Source of the DNA: a virus | IMG/VR virus record: IMGVR_UViG_3300044961_000069 | Span: 1 to 25,152 of that record | Direction: 5' to 3' (one strand) | DNA length: 25,152 nucleotides | In this document: positions 7,927 to 16,112 of the stretch, piece by piece | Position numbering within the stretch: the first letter of the stretch is position 1 | Layout: each line of letters starts with the position of its first letter | The notes under the pieces: model-generated | What the model was told of the DNA's origin: nothing | Database searches by the model: none | What the model saw: only the letters and a program-made list of their open reading frames with translations | Program-made: the position numbers and the translations under genes

Positions 7927-10011
7927 TTACACGCCGGTGCTGCGCCAGCCAGCGCGCCAGTCGATCGCGGCGACGCCGTAGTCCAGCCGCACCTTCATGT
8001 TGAGGGCGTCGGTCATGAACTCGATCTCGTCGTCGATGAACGGCTCCTGGACGCCGTCGAGGAAGGCGACCTCGAAGGCCTCCGCATCCATCGGATCGGC
8101 GAACAGATACCAGGGCGCGGCGGCGAGGTAGGGCGATGCCACGACCTCGAGGTTGAGCTGCGCCTGGACGTAGTTCCGCTTTGCCGAGTTGGTCTGGGAG
8201 ACGTCCGTCAGGGAGTTGAGCACCTCCCATGCGGTCTGCTTGCGATCGACCGAGCAGACGAGGAAGCGCGGCTGGATGGCCAGGTAGTCGTTCAGGCCCT
8301 TGTCGCGCTGCTTCATCATCGCCGCCTCGCCGATGGCGATGTTGGCGACAGTGATCACGCCGCTGCCGAGGTTGGCGTGTCCGCCGGCAGTGGTGACCAC
8401 CGTGTTGTTGAAGAACGCGCCGGTGTCCGACATGGTCGGGCCTGCGCCGCTATTGCTGGCGAGCAGCGTGTACACGTCCGCCTCGACGGTGCGGGCAGCA
8501 GCGCGGCCAAGGCGGGCCGCCATGCCGGTGAACGCGGCGAGGTCGTCGTTGACGATCATCTCACGGGAGAGCGAGATGTAGCGGCCCTTGGTGGCCGCCT
8601 GGATCGGCTCGCGCTCCTCGCTGATCGTGCCCTGCTGGTACTCGCCGGCCTCCGGCTTGGTCACTAGGCTCGAGAAGCTGCCGATGGTGTGGCGGCTCGC
8701 GATCTTGAAGTCGGACACGGAGCCGACCTTGCACCACCGGTTCCAGGTCACCGGTGCCAGCTGGTAGGCATTGCGCAGCACCTTCCCGGCCGCGTTGGAC
8801 AGCAGCAGCGGGAAGTCCGACGAGGTGTGCGAGGCCAGCACCTTGCGCGCGATGCCATCCTTGGTCAGGCCGCGCGTGCTCACGCCCTTCATGCTGAGCG
8901 CCGTCTCGGCCAGGTCGGCCAGCGAGCGGCCGTAGAACTCGTTGCCGGCCTCGCGCTTTTCGAGACCCGCGCGCACGAGGATCGCCTGCGCAGCGCCAGC
9001 CAGGAACTTGTCCCGGCCATCCACCACGTTGCGCGTGTCGATCGGGATCGTGGGCTCGACGCCCTCGCCCAGCTTGGCGAGCAGCTTGGCGCCGGCGGCA
9101 TCGGCCGAGCAGCTGACGTCGTCGAGGCATGCGTCGAGCAGCTCGCGATGCGACTCGGCGAACTTGCCGAACCGGTCGCGCACCGCCCGGCGGCGCTCGG
9201 CCTCGGCCGTCACGGCCGCCTCCGCCGCGTCGCGACGGGCCTTCTCAATGTCGGCGTTCTGCACCGACGCGGTTGCCTGGTCAGGCATGGTGTTGTCCTC
9301 CTCGGACTTGCTTTCGGCGTCGTTCGCCGACTTGTGGGCCGCCGCGGAACGCGGCGGGGGAACGGAAACTCGGGACTGCGCGAAGGCGCGGAACTGGGCA
9401 CTGGCGGCCATCTTGAGGGCGGCCCATGCGGCCGAGGCCTCTGAGGTGCCCTCATCCTTTTCGGCAGCCGCCGCAGCATCGGCGCGGCGGTCTGCCAGGC
9501 CCGCCTCGATCGCCTCGTCGCGGGTGAACCAGGTCTCGCCCTGCATCCACTCCTCGACCGTGGCCCTGGCTTGGCCGGTCCTGGCGACATAGGCATCGAC
9601 GAGGCCAACCTCGGTCTTGTCCAGCATCTCCGCGACGCTTCGCATGTCGTCGGAGTCGCCGATCGCGATCGTCCACGGGCTGTGCACCATGAACATCGCG
9701 CCGGTGCCCACGACGATCTCGTCGCCGGCCATGGCGATCACCGAGGCGATACTGGCCGCCAGGCCGTCCACATGCACGACGACGCGGGCCTTGTGCTCCT
9801 TGAGCGCCGTGTAGATCGCGAACCCGTCGAACACCTCGCCGCCGGGCGAGTTGATCCGGACCACGATCTCGGACACGTCGCCGAGCCCGGCGAGGTCGTC
9901 CCGGAAGCGCTTGGCGGTCAGGCCGTCGCCGAACCAGTTCTCGCCGATTGGGTCGTAGATCAGGACCTCGGCCTTGTTGCGGGCGAGAGCCCGGACCTTG
10001 ATGGAAGGCAT
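7927..10011 (-). CDS. ClpP-like prohead protease / scaffold / major capsid fusion protein
   Basis: This 694-residue protein joins two virion functions. Residues 1-175 are a ClpP/S14-type protease: INSPGGEVFDGFAIY, Ser87 in GLAASIAS, His110 in MFMVH, and GETWFTRDEAIEAGLAD, where the usual third residue appears as Glu158. A low-complexity linker (about 195-241) follows, then a charged, coiled-coil scaffold-like segment (about 242-310), then a major capsid domain (about 320-694) with long helices and the end MKVRLDYGVAAIDWRAGWRS. The fusion type is known in phages. The protease would cleave scaffold during maturation. An internal ATG at 9288 with a strong Shine-Dalgarno may also yield the capsid part alone. 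The gene follows the portal gene by three bases. Confidence 0.88.
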   Translation of the reverse strand: MPSIKVRALARNKAEVLIYDPIGENWFGDGLTAKRFRDDLAGLGDVSEIVVRINSPGGEVFDGFAIYTALKEHKARVVVHVDGLAASIASVIAMAGDEIVVGTGAMFMVHSPWTIAIGDSDDMRSVAEMLDKTEVGLVDAYVARTGQARATVEEWMQGETWFTRDEAIEAGLADRRADAAAAAEKDEGTSEASAAWAALKMAASAQFRAFAQSRVSVPPPRSAAAHKSANDAESKSEEDNTMPDQATASVQNADIEKARRDAAEAAVTAEAERRRAVRDRFGKFAESHRELLDACLDDVSCSADAAGAKLLAKLGEGVEPTIPIDTRNVVDGRDKFLAGAAQAILVRAGLEKREAGNEFYGRSLADLAETALSMKGVSTRGLTKDGIARKVLASHTSSDFPLLLSNAAGKVLRNAYQLAPVTWNRWCKVGSVSDFKIASRHTIGSFSSLVTKPEAGEYQQGTISEEREPIQAATKGRYISLSREMIVNDDLAAFTGMAARLGRAAARTVEADVYTLLASNSGAGPTMSDTGAFFNNTVVTTAGGHANLGSGVITVANIAIGEAAMMKQRDKGLNDYLAIQPRFLVCSVDRKQTAWEVLNSLTDVSQTNSAKRNYVQAQLNLEVVASPYLAAAPWYLFADPMDAEAFEVAFLDGVQEPFIDDEIEFMTDALNMKVRLDYGVAAIDWRAGWRSTGV
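9286..9303 (-). promoter_or_regulatory. Internal ribosome binding site for scaffold-capsid product
   Basis: Inside the protease-capsid gene the minus strand reads GAGGAGG (9303-9297), eight bases, then an in-frame ATG at 9288. This matches the anti-Shine-Dalgarno perfectly at ideal spacing. Starting here gives a 453-residue product from Met242, exactly where the low-complexity linker ends. The arrangement resembles lambda C/Nu3, where scaffold is started inside the protease gene. Confidence 0.65.
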
Positions 10012-10014
10012 CTC

Positions 10015-11538
10015 TTACTCCTCGCGCCGTGGCGCGTCTGGGTCGTCCTGGTCGTCTGGCAGTGGCGCGGGAGCCTGGACTGGCTCCGCCTGCCCGGCGG
10101 GCCCGAGCCTCAGCCCAAGCCGCTCCCGCTCCTGCTGGTCCTTGAGGATCTCGCGGTTGACTTGGTCCGGGTTCTGGCCGGACTCCCGGATGATCCGAGA
10201 GCGGCTCTTGTAGCCGCGAGACTCGGCTATCTCGTTGGCCCTGATCTCCTTGATCGGGTCGATCCACGGCATCGGCGGCACGGTATGCGTCGCGTTGTAG
10301 ATCGTGGCCAGGTCAAGGTCCGGAGGGAGCCGGATCGCATTCGACGCCCTGACTGCATCGATGAAGGCGTCCCACACCGGCTGGCACCAGCGGAACACGA
10401 AGTGCCCGGACAGCCGCCGATAGTTCACCATCTGCTCGACCAGCTCTTGCCTCTGGGCGCTGTAGGTGCCGTCGTAGTTCTTCGACAGACTGGAGTAACT
10501 CGTGCCGAAACCCGCCGCGGCGCTGCGCAGCTGGCTGTCGCGGAACGGGATCAGCGCGTTATTCGGGCGGTTCGGGTTGATCGTCCCGACCTCCTCGCCC
10601 GGAACCAGATCGTCAAAGACCATGCCCGGAATGAACTCCATCTGCCGAGGCTGCGGCTTACCGTCGGCGCCGACCTCTGGCGGCTCGTACATGTCCGGCG
10701 TGCCCTTCTTGATGAAACCGGCCATCGCCGCCGCGACGCGCGCTGCCACCCGCTCAGACTCGTCGATCTCCTTGATGTCCTCAAGCCGTACCAGCACCGG
10801 CGCGAAGATCGAGACCCCGCGCAGCTGGTGGAGGCGCTTGGCAAACTTCAGATGGACCATCCGCTCGGCCGGCACGCGCTTGGTCTCGGCCATCAGGGTC
10901 ATCGAGTCGCCTGGGTGGCGCTTGTAGACTCGATATGCGCGCGGCGCTCCCCACTCGTTGACCTCGATGCCCTGGTAGACCCCGTCCGCGAGGCTCATCG
11001 AGTCCATCGGCACGAAGTCAGCCTCGAGCACCTCGAGGCTGTATGGAACCGCCGTGCGATGGTCGAGCCTTGAATTGACGCCGATGATGTGCTGGGCGAA
11101 TACCTCGCCGTCGCGCAGCCAGGAGCGGCAAGCGAGCTGCTGCAGACTGTAGTAGTCCAGCTGGCGCGTCACCTCGGGCGCGTGAATCCAGTCGTCCCAT
11201 AGCTTCAACAGCGCGCGATTGAAGTCGTCCGCGAGCTCGCCGCCAACCGTCTCGACCTGCGGCTCCGGCTGGATGCCGGCGCCGACGATGTTGTTCACCA
11301 GCACGTCCAGCGCGCCGGACGCGATGTCGAGGTTCTCCTCGAGGTGCCGGGCCTGGGCGCGCAACGACATCGCCGCGCGCTCGTTCTCGGCGTTCGCGCT
11401 CCGGGTCGACTTCGTCGACTTCCGGGTCCGCGATGGCTGCGCGGCCTCGTAGTAGGCCAGCAGCTTGCGCCACTGGGCACGCTTGGCCGCCCATCGCGGC
11501 GACAATGGGGCAATCACGAACCGGTCAAGCAGGCTCAT
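10015..11538 (-). CDS. Portal protein, lambda gpB family
   Basis: The 507-residue protein has the lambda-type portal layout: an N-terminal basic region (RKLLAYYEAAQPSRTRKSTK), LDVLVNNIVGAGIQPEPQV, SWLRDGEVFAQHIIG, YSLEVLEADFVP, RMVHLKFAKRLHQLRGVSIF and a Pro/Asp-rich C-terminus. It forms the dodecameric channel through which the terminase packs DNA. Length is near lambda gpB (533 residues). The ATG at 11538 overlaps the stop of the small connector gene by four bases (ATGA), and the protease-capsid gene follows after three bases. Confidence 0.9.
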   Translation of the reverse strand: MSLLDRFVIAPLSPRWAAKRAQWRKLLAYYEAAQPSRTRKSTKSTRSANAENERAAMSLRAQARHLEENLDIASGALDVLVNNIVGAGIQPEPQVETVGGELADDFNRALLKLWDDWIHAPEVTRQLDYYSLQQLACRSWLRDGEVFAQHIIGVNSRLDHRTAVPYSLEVLEADFVPMDSMSLADGVYQGIEVNEWGAPRAYRVYKRHPGDSMTLMAETKRVPAERMVHLKFAKRLHQLRGVSIFAPVLVRLEDIKEIDESERVAARVAAAMAGFIKKGTPDMYEPPEVGADGKPQPRQMEFIPGMVFDDLVPGEEVGTINPNRPNNALIPFRDSQLRSAAAGFGTSYSSLSKNYDGTYSAQRQELVEQMVNYRRLSGHFVFRWCQPVWDAFIDAVRASNAIRLPPDLDLATIYNATHTVPPMPWIDPIKEIRANEIAESRGYKSRSRIIRESGQNPDQVNREILKDQQERERLGLRLGPAGQAEPVQAPAPLPDDQDDPDAPRREE

Positions 11539-11768
11539 CCGCGTCCGCTCAGGTTCGCGGCCGAGTAGCCGTGGCGGGACATGCCGACGGCTCGGCGCTG
11601 CAGCTCGGCGATGATCCGGGACCAGTAGGTGATTTGCCGGGCGATCTCGTCAGCCTGCCGGTACGTCACGCTGCGATCGCCGTAGCGCACGGTCAGTGTC
11701 GAGCCGGCCTGCGCAGCGAGCAGCGCATCGAGCTGGGCCTGCGCTTGGGCGAGTGTAATTCCGCTCAT
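11535..11768 (-). CDS. Small head-tail connector, gpW / DUF6148-like
   Basis: This 77-residue protein (MSGITLAQAQAQLDALLAAQ...) lies between the large terminase and portal genes, the place of gpW in lambda. It has the helix-strand-strand-helix pattern of that class: LAQAQAQLDALLAAQAG, TLTVRYGDRSVTYR, then ADEIARQITYWSRIIAELQR. The opening resembles the DUF6148 family. I chose the ATG at 11768 because it overlaps the terminase stop by four bases (ATGA). An ATG at 11780 in the same frame with GAGG close upstream would add four residues. The frame is open much further upstream, but that is a shadow of the terminase. Confidence 0.75.
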   Translation of the reverse strand: MSGITLAQAQAQLDALLAAQAGSTLTVRYGDRSVTYRQADEIARQITYWSRIIAELQRRAVGMSRHGYSAANLSGRG

Positions 11769-13642
11769 CGGCGTATCCATGATCCTCTGCGGCCCATCCA
11801 CGAAGGTGTGGGCGCGGTTGGTGTCTGCTTGGTCACCGTCGCCGGCTGGACCGCTGGCGACTGTTCGACGGTTATCGCAGCTTCTGGCTCCGGGGCGCGC
11901 GACAGGCGATCCGCCGGGGCGCCAGACCTGCGCCGCAGAAGTTCGGCCCCGCCACGGCCCTGCAACGCGCACCAGGCGTACACCGTGCAGTCGAGGCCTT
12001 CCTGTCGGATTCCCGTTTGCCGGGGGCGCCACAGCCGCACCCGGCGGCCCTGGCTCACGCGGTGGACCACGGTCTCCGAGGTCAGCTGGTCAAGCCACTC
12101 GTGGTCCGTCGTGGCGTCGAAGTGGATGTAGCCGGGTCCAGGCTCCATCACCCGCCGCAGGCGCTGGTAGAGCACATCCTTGGCCGTGTCCACGCCGATC
12201 GGCCACACCTGCCCGACCTTTGCCTTGCTGGCCTTCTTCGGCCACGCCAGCCGGCCGGGTCCAGCGACGCCCTTGATGGCCCACACCCGGAAGCGCTTGC
12301 GCGCTGCGCAATAGCGGTAGACCTGCTCGGTGAAATGACCGCCAGAATCCACAGCGCACGCCTCGATCACCAGCTCCCGGCCGTCGTCGGTGCGCCAGCG
12401 GCGCCGCAGCAGGTCGTCATGCTCCTTCCACAGCGATTGCCCGCCCGGGTCGCCGCGGAGCACGATGTGCTCGACGCGCCAGGCCTCCTCGTCGGTGCCC
12501 CAGCCCCAGACCACCACCTCAAGCCGATCGTCCTGCACATCGGTCCCGGCGGTCAGCAGAAGCACGCCAGGAGGCAGGCTGTTGGCGGTGTAGGACTCCA
12601 CCCGGCCAGCAAGGCCTGATGCCTCGATCTTCTCTCCGGCGTCCTCCCAGGTCTCGGCTAGCGCGGTGTTGATCCAGGTCTGCAGGGTCTCCGGCAGACG
12701 CTTGGCCTTCAGGAACCCGTCTGCCATGTCGGCCCAGGTAGACCACGGCGAGTACAGCTCGCTGATGTGGAAGCCTGCCGCGCCCGTGAACGGGCGGCTC
12801 GAACGCCACTCGCCGCGCGCCAGCATCTCCGATTTCTGTCCCTCGTGGATCTCCGCGGCGCAGTGCTGGCAGACATAGACCGCCTCATGCGGACGGCCTT
12901 CCGGCCATCGCACCTGCGCCCAGATCAGGCGCTGGAACTCGCCGCATTCCGGGCACGGAACGAAGTAGTAGCGCTGATCGGACTGCTCGAATCCCACCTC
13001 AATCCGGGAGCTGCCCTTGATCGTCGGTGTCGAGCCTGCCAGCACCTTGCGATTCCAGAAGGTTCGGGTCCGCTTGATGCCGAGGCTGATCGGGTCGCCC
13101 TCGGTCCCAGCGGAAGTTGGGAAGCGGTCCACCTCATCGAACAGCACCACCCTGATAGGCCTCGAGGCCAGGCCCGCGGGGCTGTTGGCGCCCGCCACCG
13201 TCAGCCGGCCACCCGCGAAAGTCTTGTGCAGCAGGGTGTTCCCGCTGTCGCGCGCCCTGGCGTCGGCGATCTTGCCGCGCAGCGCCGGCGTGTCCCTGAG
13301 CATCGGCGCCAGCCGATCCTTCGACCAGGCCTCGGCCAGCTCGAGCGTCGGCTGCACGAGCAGGATCGGCGCCGGGTCCTGATCCACGTGGAACCCGATG
13401 ACGTTGTTCAGGATCTCGGTCCAGCCGACCTGCGCGGACTTCTGGACCCACACCTCGCGCACGGCGGGGTCGGAAACCGCATCCATGATCCCCCGCTGGT
13501 ACGGGGCGCGGTCAGTCTTCCAGTGCCCTGGTTCGGCGCTGCTTTCGCTGCTGAGGCGCCTTTCGGCGTCCGCCCACTGGCTTATCGTCAGGGTCGGCGG
13601 CGGTCTCAGGACCGTCCGCACCTCCCGCCACGCCCTCCACAC
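11765..13642 (-). CDS. Large terminase subunit, lambda gpA family
   Basis: This is the ATP-driven packaging motor and nuclease. Conserved landmarks match lambda gpA in order: QWADAERRLSSESS, HWKTDRAPYQRGIMD, the Walker A-like VQKSAQVGWTE, the Walker B VVLFDEVDRFP, the STPTIKGSSRIE motif, two CxxC pairs (CPECGE and CQHCAAE), TAGTDVQDDRLEVVVWGWG, IGVDTAKDVLYQRL and LDCTVYAWCALQ near the end. The start is uncertain. The frame is open to a TTG at 13735; GTG codons at 13642 and 13621 fit the homologous N-terminus better (conserved WAD comes about 25-30 residues in, as in lambda), and the 13621 GTG has GGAGG upstream. Any of these overlaps the small terminase gene. The Pro/Ser/Thr-rich C-terminus past about residue 565 is variable. 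Confidence 0.92.
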   Translation of the reverse strand: MWRAWREVRTVLRPPPTLTISQWADAERRLSSESSAEPGHWKTDRAPYQRGIMDAVSDPAVREVWVQKSAQVGWTEILNNVIGFHVDQDPAPILLVQPTLELAEAWSKDRLAPMLRDTPALRGKIADARARDSGNTLLHKTFAGGRLTVAGANSPAGLASRPIRVVLFDEVDRFPTSAGTEGDPISLGIKRTRTFWNRKVLAGSTPTIKGSSRIEVGFEQSDQRYYFVPCPECGEFQRLIWAQVRWPEGRPHEAVYVCQHCAAEIHEGQKSEMLARGEWRSSRPFTGAAGFHISELYSPWSTWADMADGFLKAKRLPETLQTWINTALAETWEDAGEKIEASGLAGRVESYTANSLPPGVLLLTAGTDVQDDRLEVVVWGWGTDEEAWRVEHIVLRGDPGGQSLWKEHDDLLRRRWRTDDGRELVIEACAVDSGGHFTEQVYRYCAARKRFRVWAIKGVAGPGRLAWPKKASKAKVGQVWPIGVDTAKDVLYQRLRRVMEPGPGYIHFDATTDHEWLDQLTSETVVHRVSQGRRVRLWRPRQTGIRQEGLDCTVYAWCALQGRGGAELLRRRSGAPADRLSRAPEPEAAITVEQSPAVQPATVTKQTPTAPTPSWMGRRGSWIRR

Positions 13643-14084
13643 TGCTGTCGGGTCGAGGCTCGTAGTCGGCGAGCTCGGCGAGGGCGGCGTGGACCTCGGC
13701 GCGGATAGCCGTTGCGATGACGTGCGGGTCTCCAATGTTCACCAGCTGCGGGCCGAGCTTCGCGCCCATGTTGAGGAGCCGCGCCCGCATCGCTGCAATG
13801 CAGTCGGCCCAGAATTTCGTCACCACCTTGAGATCAGCGAGCCATCCCTTGCGGACAGCATTTTCGTGCTCGACCTTCTCGGCCTGAGCTGCCGCGAGGC
13901 GTTCGCGCTGGTTGTCGAAGTCCCCGGAGCCGGCCGCGCGCGCGACGAGCCAGGCGACCAATGTGCGGGCGTGATAGCTGCCGTCGCGGTTTCGCGGGGC
14001 ATCTGCCCAGTCGCGCAGCGTCCGGCTGGTAACGCCACAGATCTCCGCGGCCTGCTGCTGGGTCAGTCTGGACAGATCAGCCAT
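13512..14084 (-). CDS. Small terminase subunit, Nu1-like
   Basis: The 190-residue product begins with a winged HTH (LTQQQAAEICGVTSRTLRDWADAP) like the DNA-binding domain of lambda gpNu1, which recognises cos. A long charged helix follows (RERLAAAQAEKVEHENAVRKGWL). The C-terminus is acidic, then strongly basic (GGRRKAPQQRKQRRTR). gpNu1 binds gpA through its C-terminus. I chose ATG at 14084; a GTG two codons upstream is also possible. The last third of the gene overlaps the start of the large subunit in another frame. The subunit type suggests cos-type packaging. Confidence 0.85.
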   Translation of the reverse strand: MADLSRLTQQQAAEICGVTSRTLRDWADAPRNRDGSYHARTLVAWLVARAAGSGDFDNQRERLAAAQAEKVEHENAVRKGWLADLKVVTKFWADCIAAMRARLLNMGAKLGPQLVNIGDPHVIATAIRAEVHAALAELADYEPRPDSSVEGVAGGADGPETAADPDDKPVGGRRKAPQQRKQRRTRALED

Positions 14085-14213
14085 GCGCACACCCGCGGAA
14101 GGAACCTAGAAGCCCCTGGCGCTAACGATTCGATGGGGCCCGAATTACCTGCAACGCACCGGTCGCCAGGAGGACCCGTGACTTGGTTGTCACGCCTGAT
14201 CGGGCCGTTTGTC
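14085..14213. other. Intergenic gap before the small terminase (possible cos region)
   Basis: This 129-base gap is the longest break within the late operon and lies just upstream of the Nu1-like gene, where lambda places cos. It contains a six-base stem, CGTGAC (14177-14182) and GTCACG (14189-14194), with a six-base loop and no T tract. I see no recognisable cohesive-end sequence, so the cos assignment is positional only. Confidence 0.25.
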
Positions 14214-14984
14214 TCAACGCTTCGCGGTTCGCAGCGACTGTCGCAGCGCCTGCGAGAACTCTTTGCTGAAGTCGCTGCGGAATACCTGCTCAGCGACCTG
14301 GCGGAACTTCAGGATTGGCTGATAGCGCGGCGGCCGCACGAACAGCAGGAGGGGTCGGATCTTCCGATTCCCATAGTTCTGCCAGATGCCCTCTGGCAGA
14401 CGACTAGAGCCGCGCTCCCTGCCCCTCTCCGTCAACCTCCCGCGCCGCGCGACGAAGTATCCCTTCGTCCTGGCGTTCTTTCGCGCGCCCGGTCGGCTCG
14501 ATCTGTTCGCGATGAACCCGGTCTCGCTGAACGCCTTGAGGCCGCTGAGGATCTGCACGATCTGCCCGGCGCTCATGTTGCCGTACTGGTTGAGGCGAGC
14601 GCCCTTGCCCGGTACGGTAAACTCGTTCCGGCCCAGGATGCCGGCTGCCTCGAGCGCGCGCTCGAAGCGCTTCTTCCGACGCGGCCCACCTCGCACCAGC
14701 GGCTCCAGGTACTTGGCCGGTGGCGTGCCCTTCGTCGCCTCGTCGCGCAGGAATACGTCGCGCTGAAATGGCCCTCGCTTGTTGGCCGGCCTCGACAGCA
14801 GGACCGAGCGGACTGTGAACGACGTCGGACGGTTGATCGCGAACTTGAGGTTGAGCTCTTCCTTTTCCCGCACCGTCGCGGCGACTTTGTTGATCGCCAA
14901 CGACAGTGCGAAAGGCACCTGCTGGAGTTGCAGCTCCGACAGCTTCCTGGATAGCAGCGTCGTGTCGATCTGGGCCGCGATCAT
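14214..14984 (-). CDS. Minor tail protein Z-like basic virion protein
   Basis: A 256-residue, strongly basic protein. The opening (LLSRKLSELQLQQVPFALSL, then AINKVAATVREK) recalls the start of lambda gpZ, where a helix precedes an AINRVAS motif. Further on are basic segments (RGGPRRKKRFERALE, KNARTKGYFVARRGR) and a C-terminal FRQVAEQVFRSDFSKEFSQA region, also in the style of gpZ, which acts with gpU at the head-proximal tail end. It overlaps the preceding gene by four bases (ATGA). The location upstream of terminase, not next to gpU, is unusual. The family call is tentative; the reading frame itself is solid. Confidence 0.55.
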   Translation of the reverse strand: MIAAQIDTTLLSRKLSELQLQQVPFALSLAINKVAATVREKEELNLKFAINRPTSFTVRSVLLSRPANKRGPFQRDVFLRDEATKGTPPAKYLEPLVRGGPRRKKRFERALEAAGILGRNEFTVPGKGARLNQYGNMSAGQIVQILSGLKAFSETGFIANRSSRPGARKNARTKGYFVARRGRLTERGRERGSSRLPEGIWQNYGNRKIRPLLLFVRPPRYQPILKFRQVAEQVFRSDFSKEFSQALRQSLRTAKR

Positions 14985-15499
14985 TCGATGCTCAGCCGGA
15001 TGATTCCGGTGTGCACATTGCCAACAGTCGTAGTCACGTCTACGCGCACCTCGTAGGTGCTGCCAGCCACACCACCTCCGATCCGGATGGATGAGGCCTG
15101 CAGGCCCGGGGTGTCTACGTAGGGCTGCGGGTCACCCGTGAGTTCGCCCGGAATGTCCCAGTCCTCGCTCGCAATCCGCTCCTCGAGGCTCTCGAAGCTC
15201 ATGGCCTGACGGGTCCAGATGATCGAGCCGTCGACGACAGTCGAGATGGCGTCGCTACCCTCTGGCCACAGCGGCTCGACCTTCGCGATCGGGCGCCGGG
15301 GCGTGACGCCGCGAGACACACCGCCCCCTGACAAGTACTCGTAGCCGGTCCCTGGCCTCGAGTTCGGGCGGACCGCCACACCCGGCGCGAAGCCCATACC
15401 GGGCTCCCACAGCCTGGCGAAGTATGCGGTCCAATTGAAACCCCATGTCTTGACGGAGCTGGGCGCCTTGCACCGCTCCAGTGTGACGATGCAGCCCAT
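14981..15499 (-). CDS. Phage structural protein, fiber-tail adaptor-like C-terminus
   Basis: The 172-residue product has a C-terminal beta domain with SDAISTVVDGSIIWTRQA, GLQASSIRIGGGVAGSTYEV and VDVTTTVGNVHTGIIRLSIE. This strand pattern is common in phage fiber-tail adaptor proteins and relatives (a G-G-x-A-G-S-T-Y turn followed by a V-x-x-T-T-x-x-G repeat). The N-terminal 75 residues (CKAPSSVKTWGFNWTAYFAR) are not recognised. It lies among fibre-type genes downstream of the repeat protein and overlaps the gpZ-like gene start. Function is inferred from fold pattern and context. Confidence 0.5.
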   Translation of the reverse strand: MGCIVTLERCKAPSSVKTWGFNWTAYFARLWEPGMGFAPGVAVRPNSRPGTGYEYLSGGGVSRGVTPRRPIAKVEPLWPEGSDAISTVVDGSIIWTRQAMSFESLEERIASEDWDIPGELTGDPQPYVDTPGLQASSIRIGGGVAGSTYEVRVDVTTTVGNVHTGIIRLSIE

Positions 15500-15508
15500 G
15501 TGGCGGCC

Positions 15509-15889
15509 TTACGGCGCGGCCGGCGCGCGGATCTCGATGCCCCACGTCGGGACAGTGACCGTGCCGCCAGAGGTCAGCGTCTGGGTCGTGCAGACAGTGA
15601 TGTAGAGCACGGCGTTGGCGTCATCGTCCACGATTGCGATGTGCGTGGCGTCACCGGATGCGGTGATGCTGAGCTCCGCCTTCTGCGCGACGTTGAGGCG
15701 ACGACCCGAGACCGTACCGTTCGCCTCGGTCAAGTCGGTGTTGGTGATCGTGGTCTCCGCAAGCTTAGCCGCAGCGAGGTTCGCGTAGACCGTCACCTCG
15801 GAATCAAGGACCAGCAGCCGACGCACGGCGCCGTTGCGGATCGAGTTGAAGCCATTGCTGTAGAAGCCGTTAGGGGCGTAGCGTGCCAT
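15509..15889 (-). CDS. Hypothetical phage virion-type protein, 126 residues
   Basis: Not recognised as a named family. It begins MARYAPNGFYSNGFNSIRNG and is rich in Ala, Thr and Val. The C-terminal half alternates like beta strands (AELSITASGDATHIAIVDDD, AVLYITVCTTQTLTSGG, VPTWGIEIRAPAAP). The ATG at 15889 has a good Shine-Dalgarno (GGAGT, eight bases away). It lies nine bases upstream of the adaptor-like gene and follows a 72-residue gene, inside the fibre cluster. A fibre or decoration role is a guess from context. Confidence 0.6.
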   Translation of the reverse strand: MARYAPNGFYSNGFNSIRNGAVRRLLVLDSEVTVYANLAAAKLAETTITNTDLTEANGTVSGRRLNVAQKAELSITASGDATHIAIVDDDANAVLYITVCTTQTLTSGGTVTVPTWGIEIRAPAAP

Positions 15890-15892
15890 CGA

Positions 15893-16111
15893 TCAGACTC
15901 CTTCTGTCTCGTTGCCGTGCACGCCATCGGCGACGGTCAACTGCTTCGGGGAAATGTCAGGAACTCCGGTCGCGAGCTCGCCGGCCGCGTCCTTTGCCCA
16001 GCCGCAGGCGCAGAAGTGGCCGGCTTGTTCTGCGGTCACCACGCGCAACTCGCCCTGGTAGTAGCTGACGCCGCCGCTGCGGAAGTTCGTGAGGATCTGG
16101 ATTCGCTTCAT
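15893..16111 (-). CDS. Small hypothetical phage protein with aromatic/GWA motif
   Basis: A 72-residue protein starting MKRIQILTNFRSGGVSYYQG. The pattern G-x-x-Y-x-x-G-E-L-R-V-V followed by a helix and FCACGWAKDA is seen in many small late phage proteins of unknown role. The ATG at 16111 starts one base after the stop of the repeat protein gene (TGACATG), so translation is likely coupled. The longer frame to 16204 overlaps that gene and is not needed. No enzymatic motif is seen. Confidence 0.6.
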   Translation of the reverse strand: MKRIQILTNFRSGGVSYYQGELRVVTAEQAGHFCACGWAKDAAGELATGVPDISPKQLTVADGVHGNETEGV

Positions 16112-16112
16112 G

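Noticed and set aside
9571-11073. A 500-codon plus-strand open frame
   Set aside because: It is the antisense shadow of the portal and protease-capsid genes, rich in Arg, His, Asp and Val with no recognisable domain.
13398-14954. A 518-codon open frame on the plus strand, with a GTG at 14178 preceded by AGGAGGA
   Set aside because: It lies opposite the well-supported TerL, TerS and gpZ-like genes and its protein is Arg/Pro/Ala-rich without motifs. Long antisense frames are normal in GC-rich DNA; the good ribosome site is probably chance.
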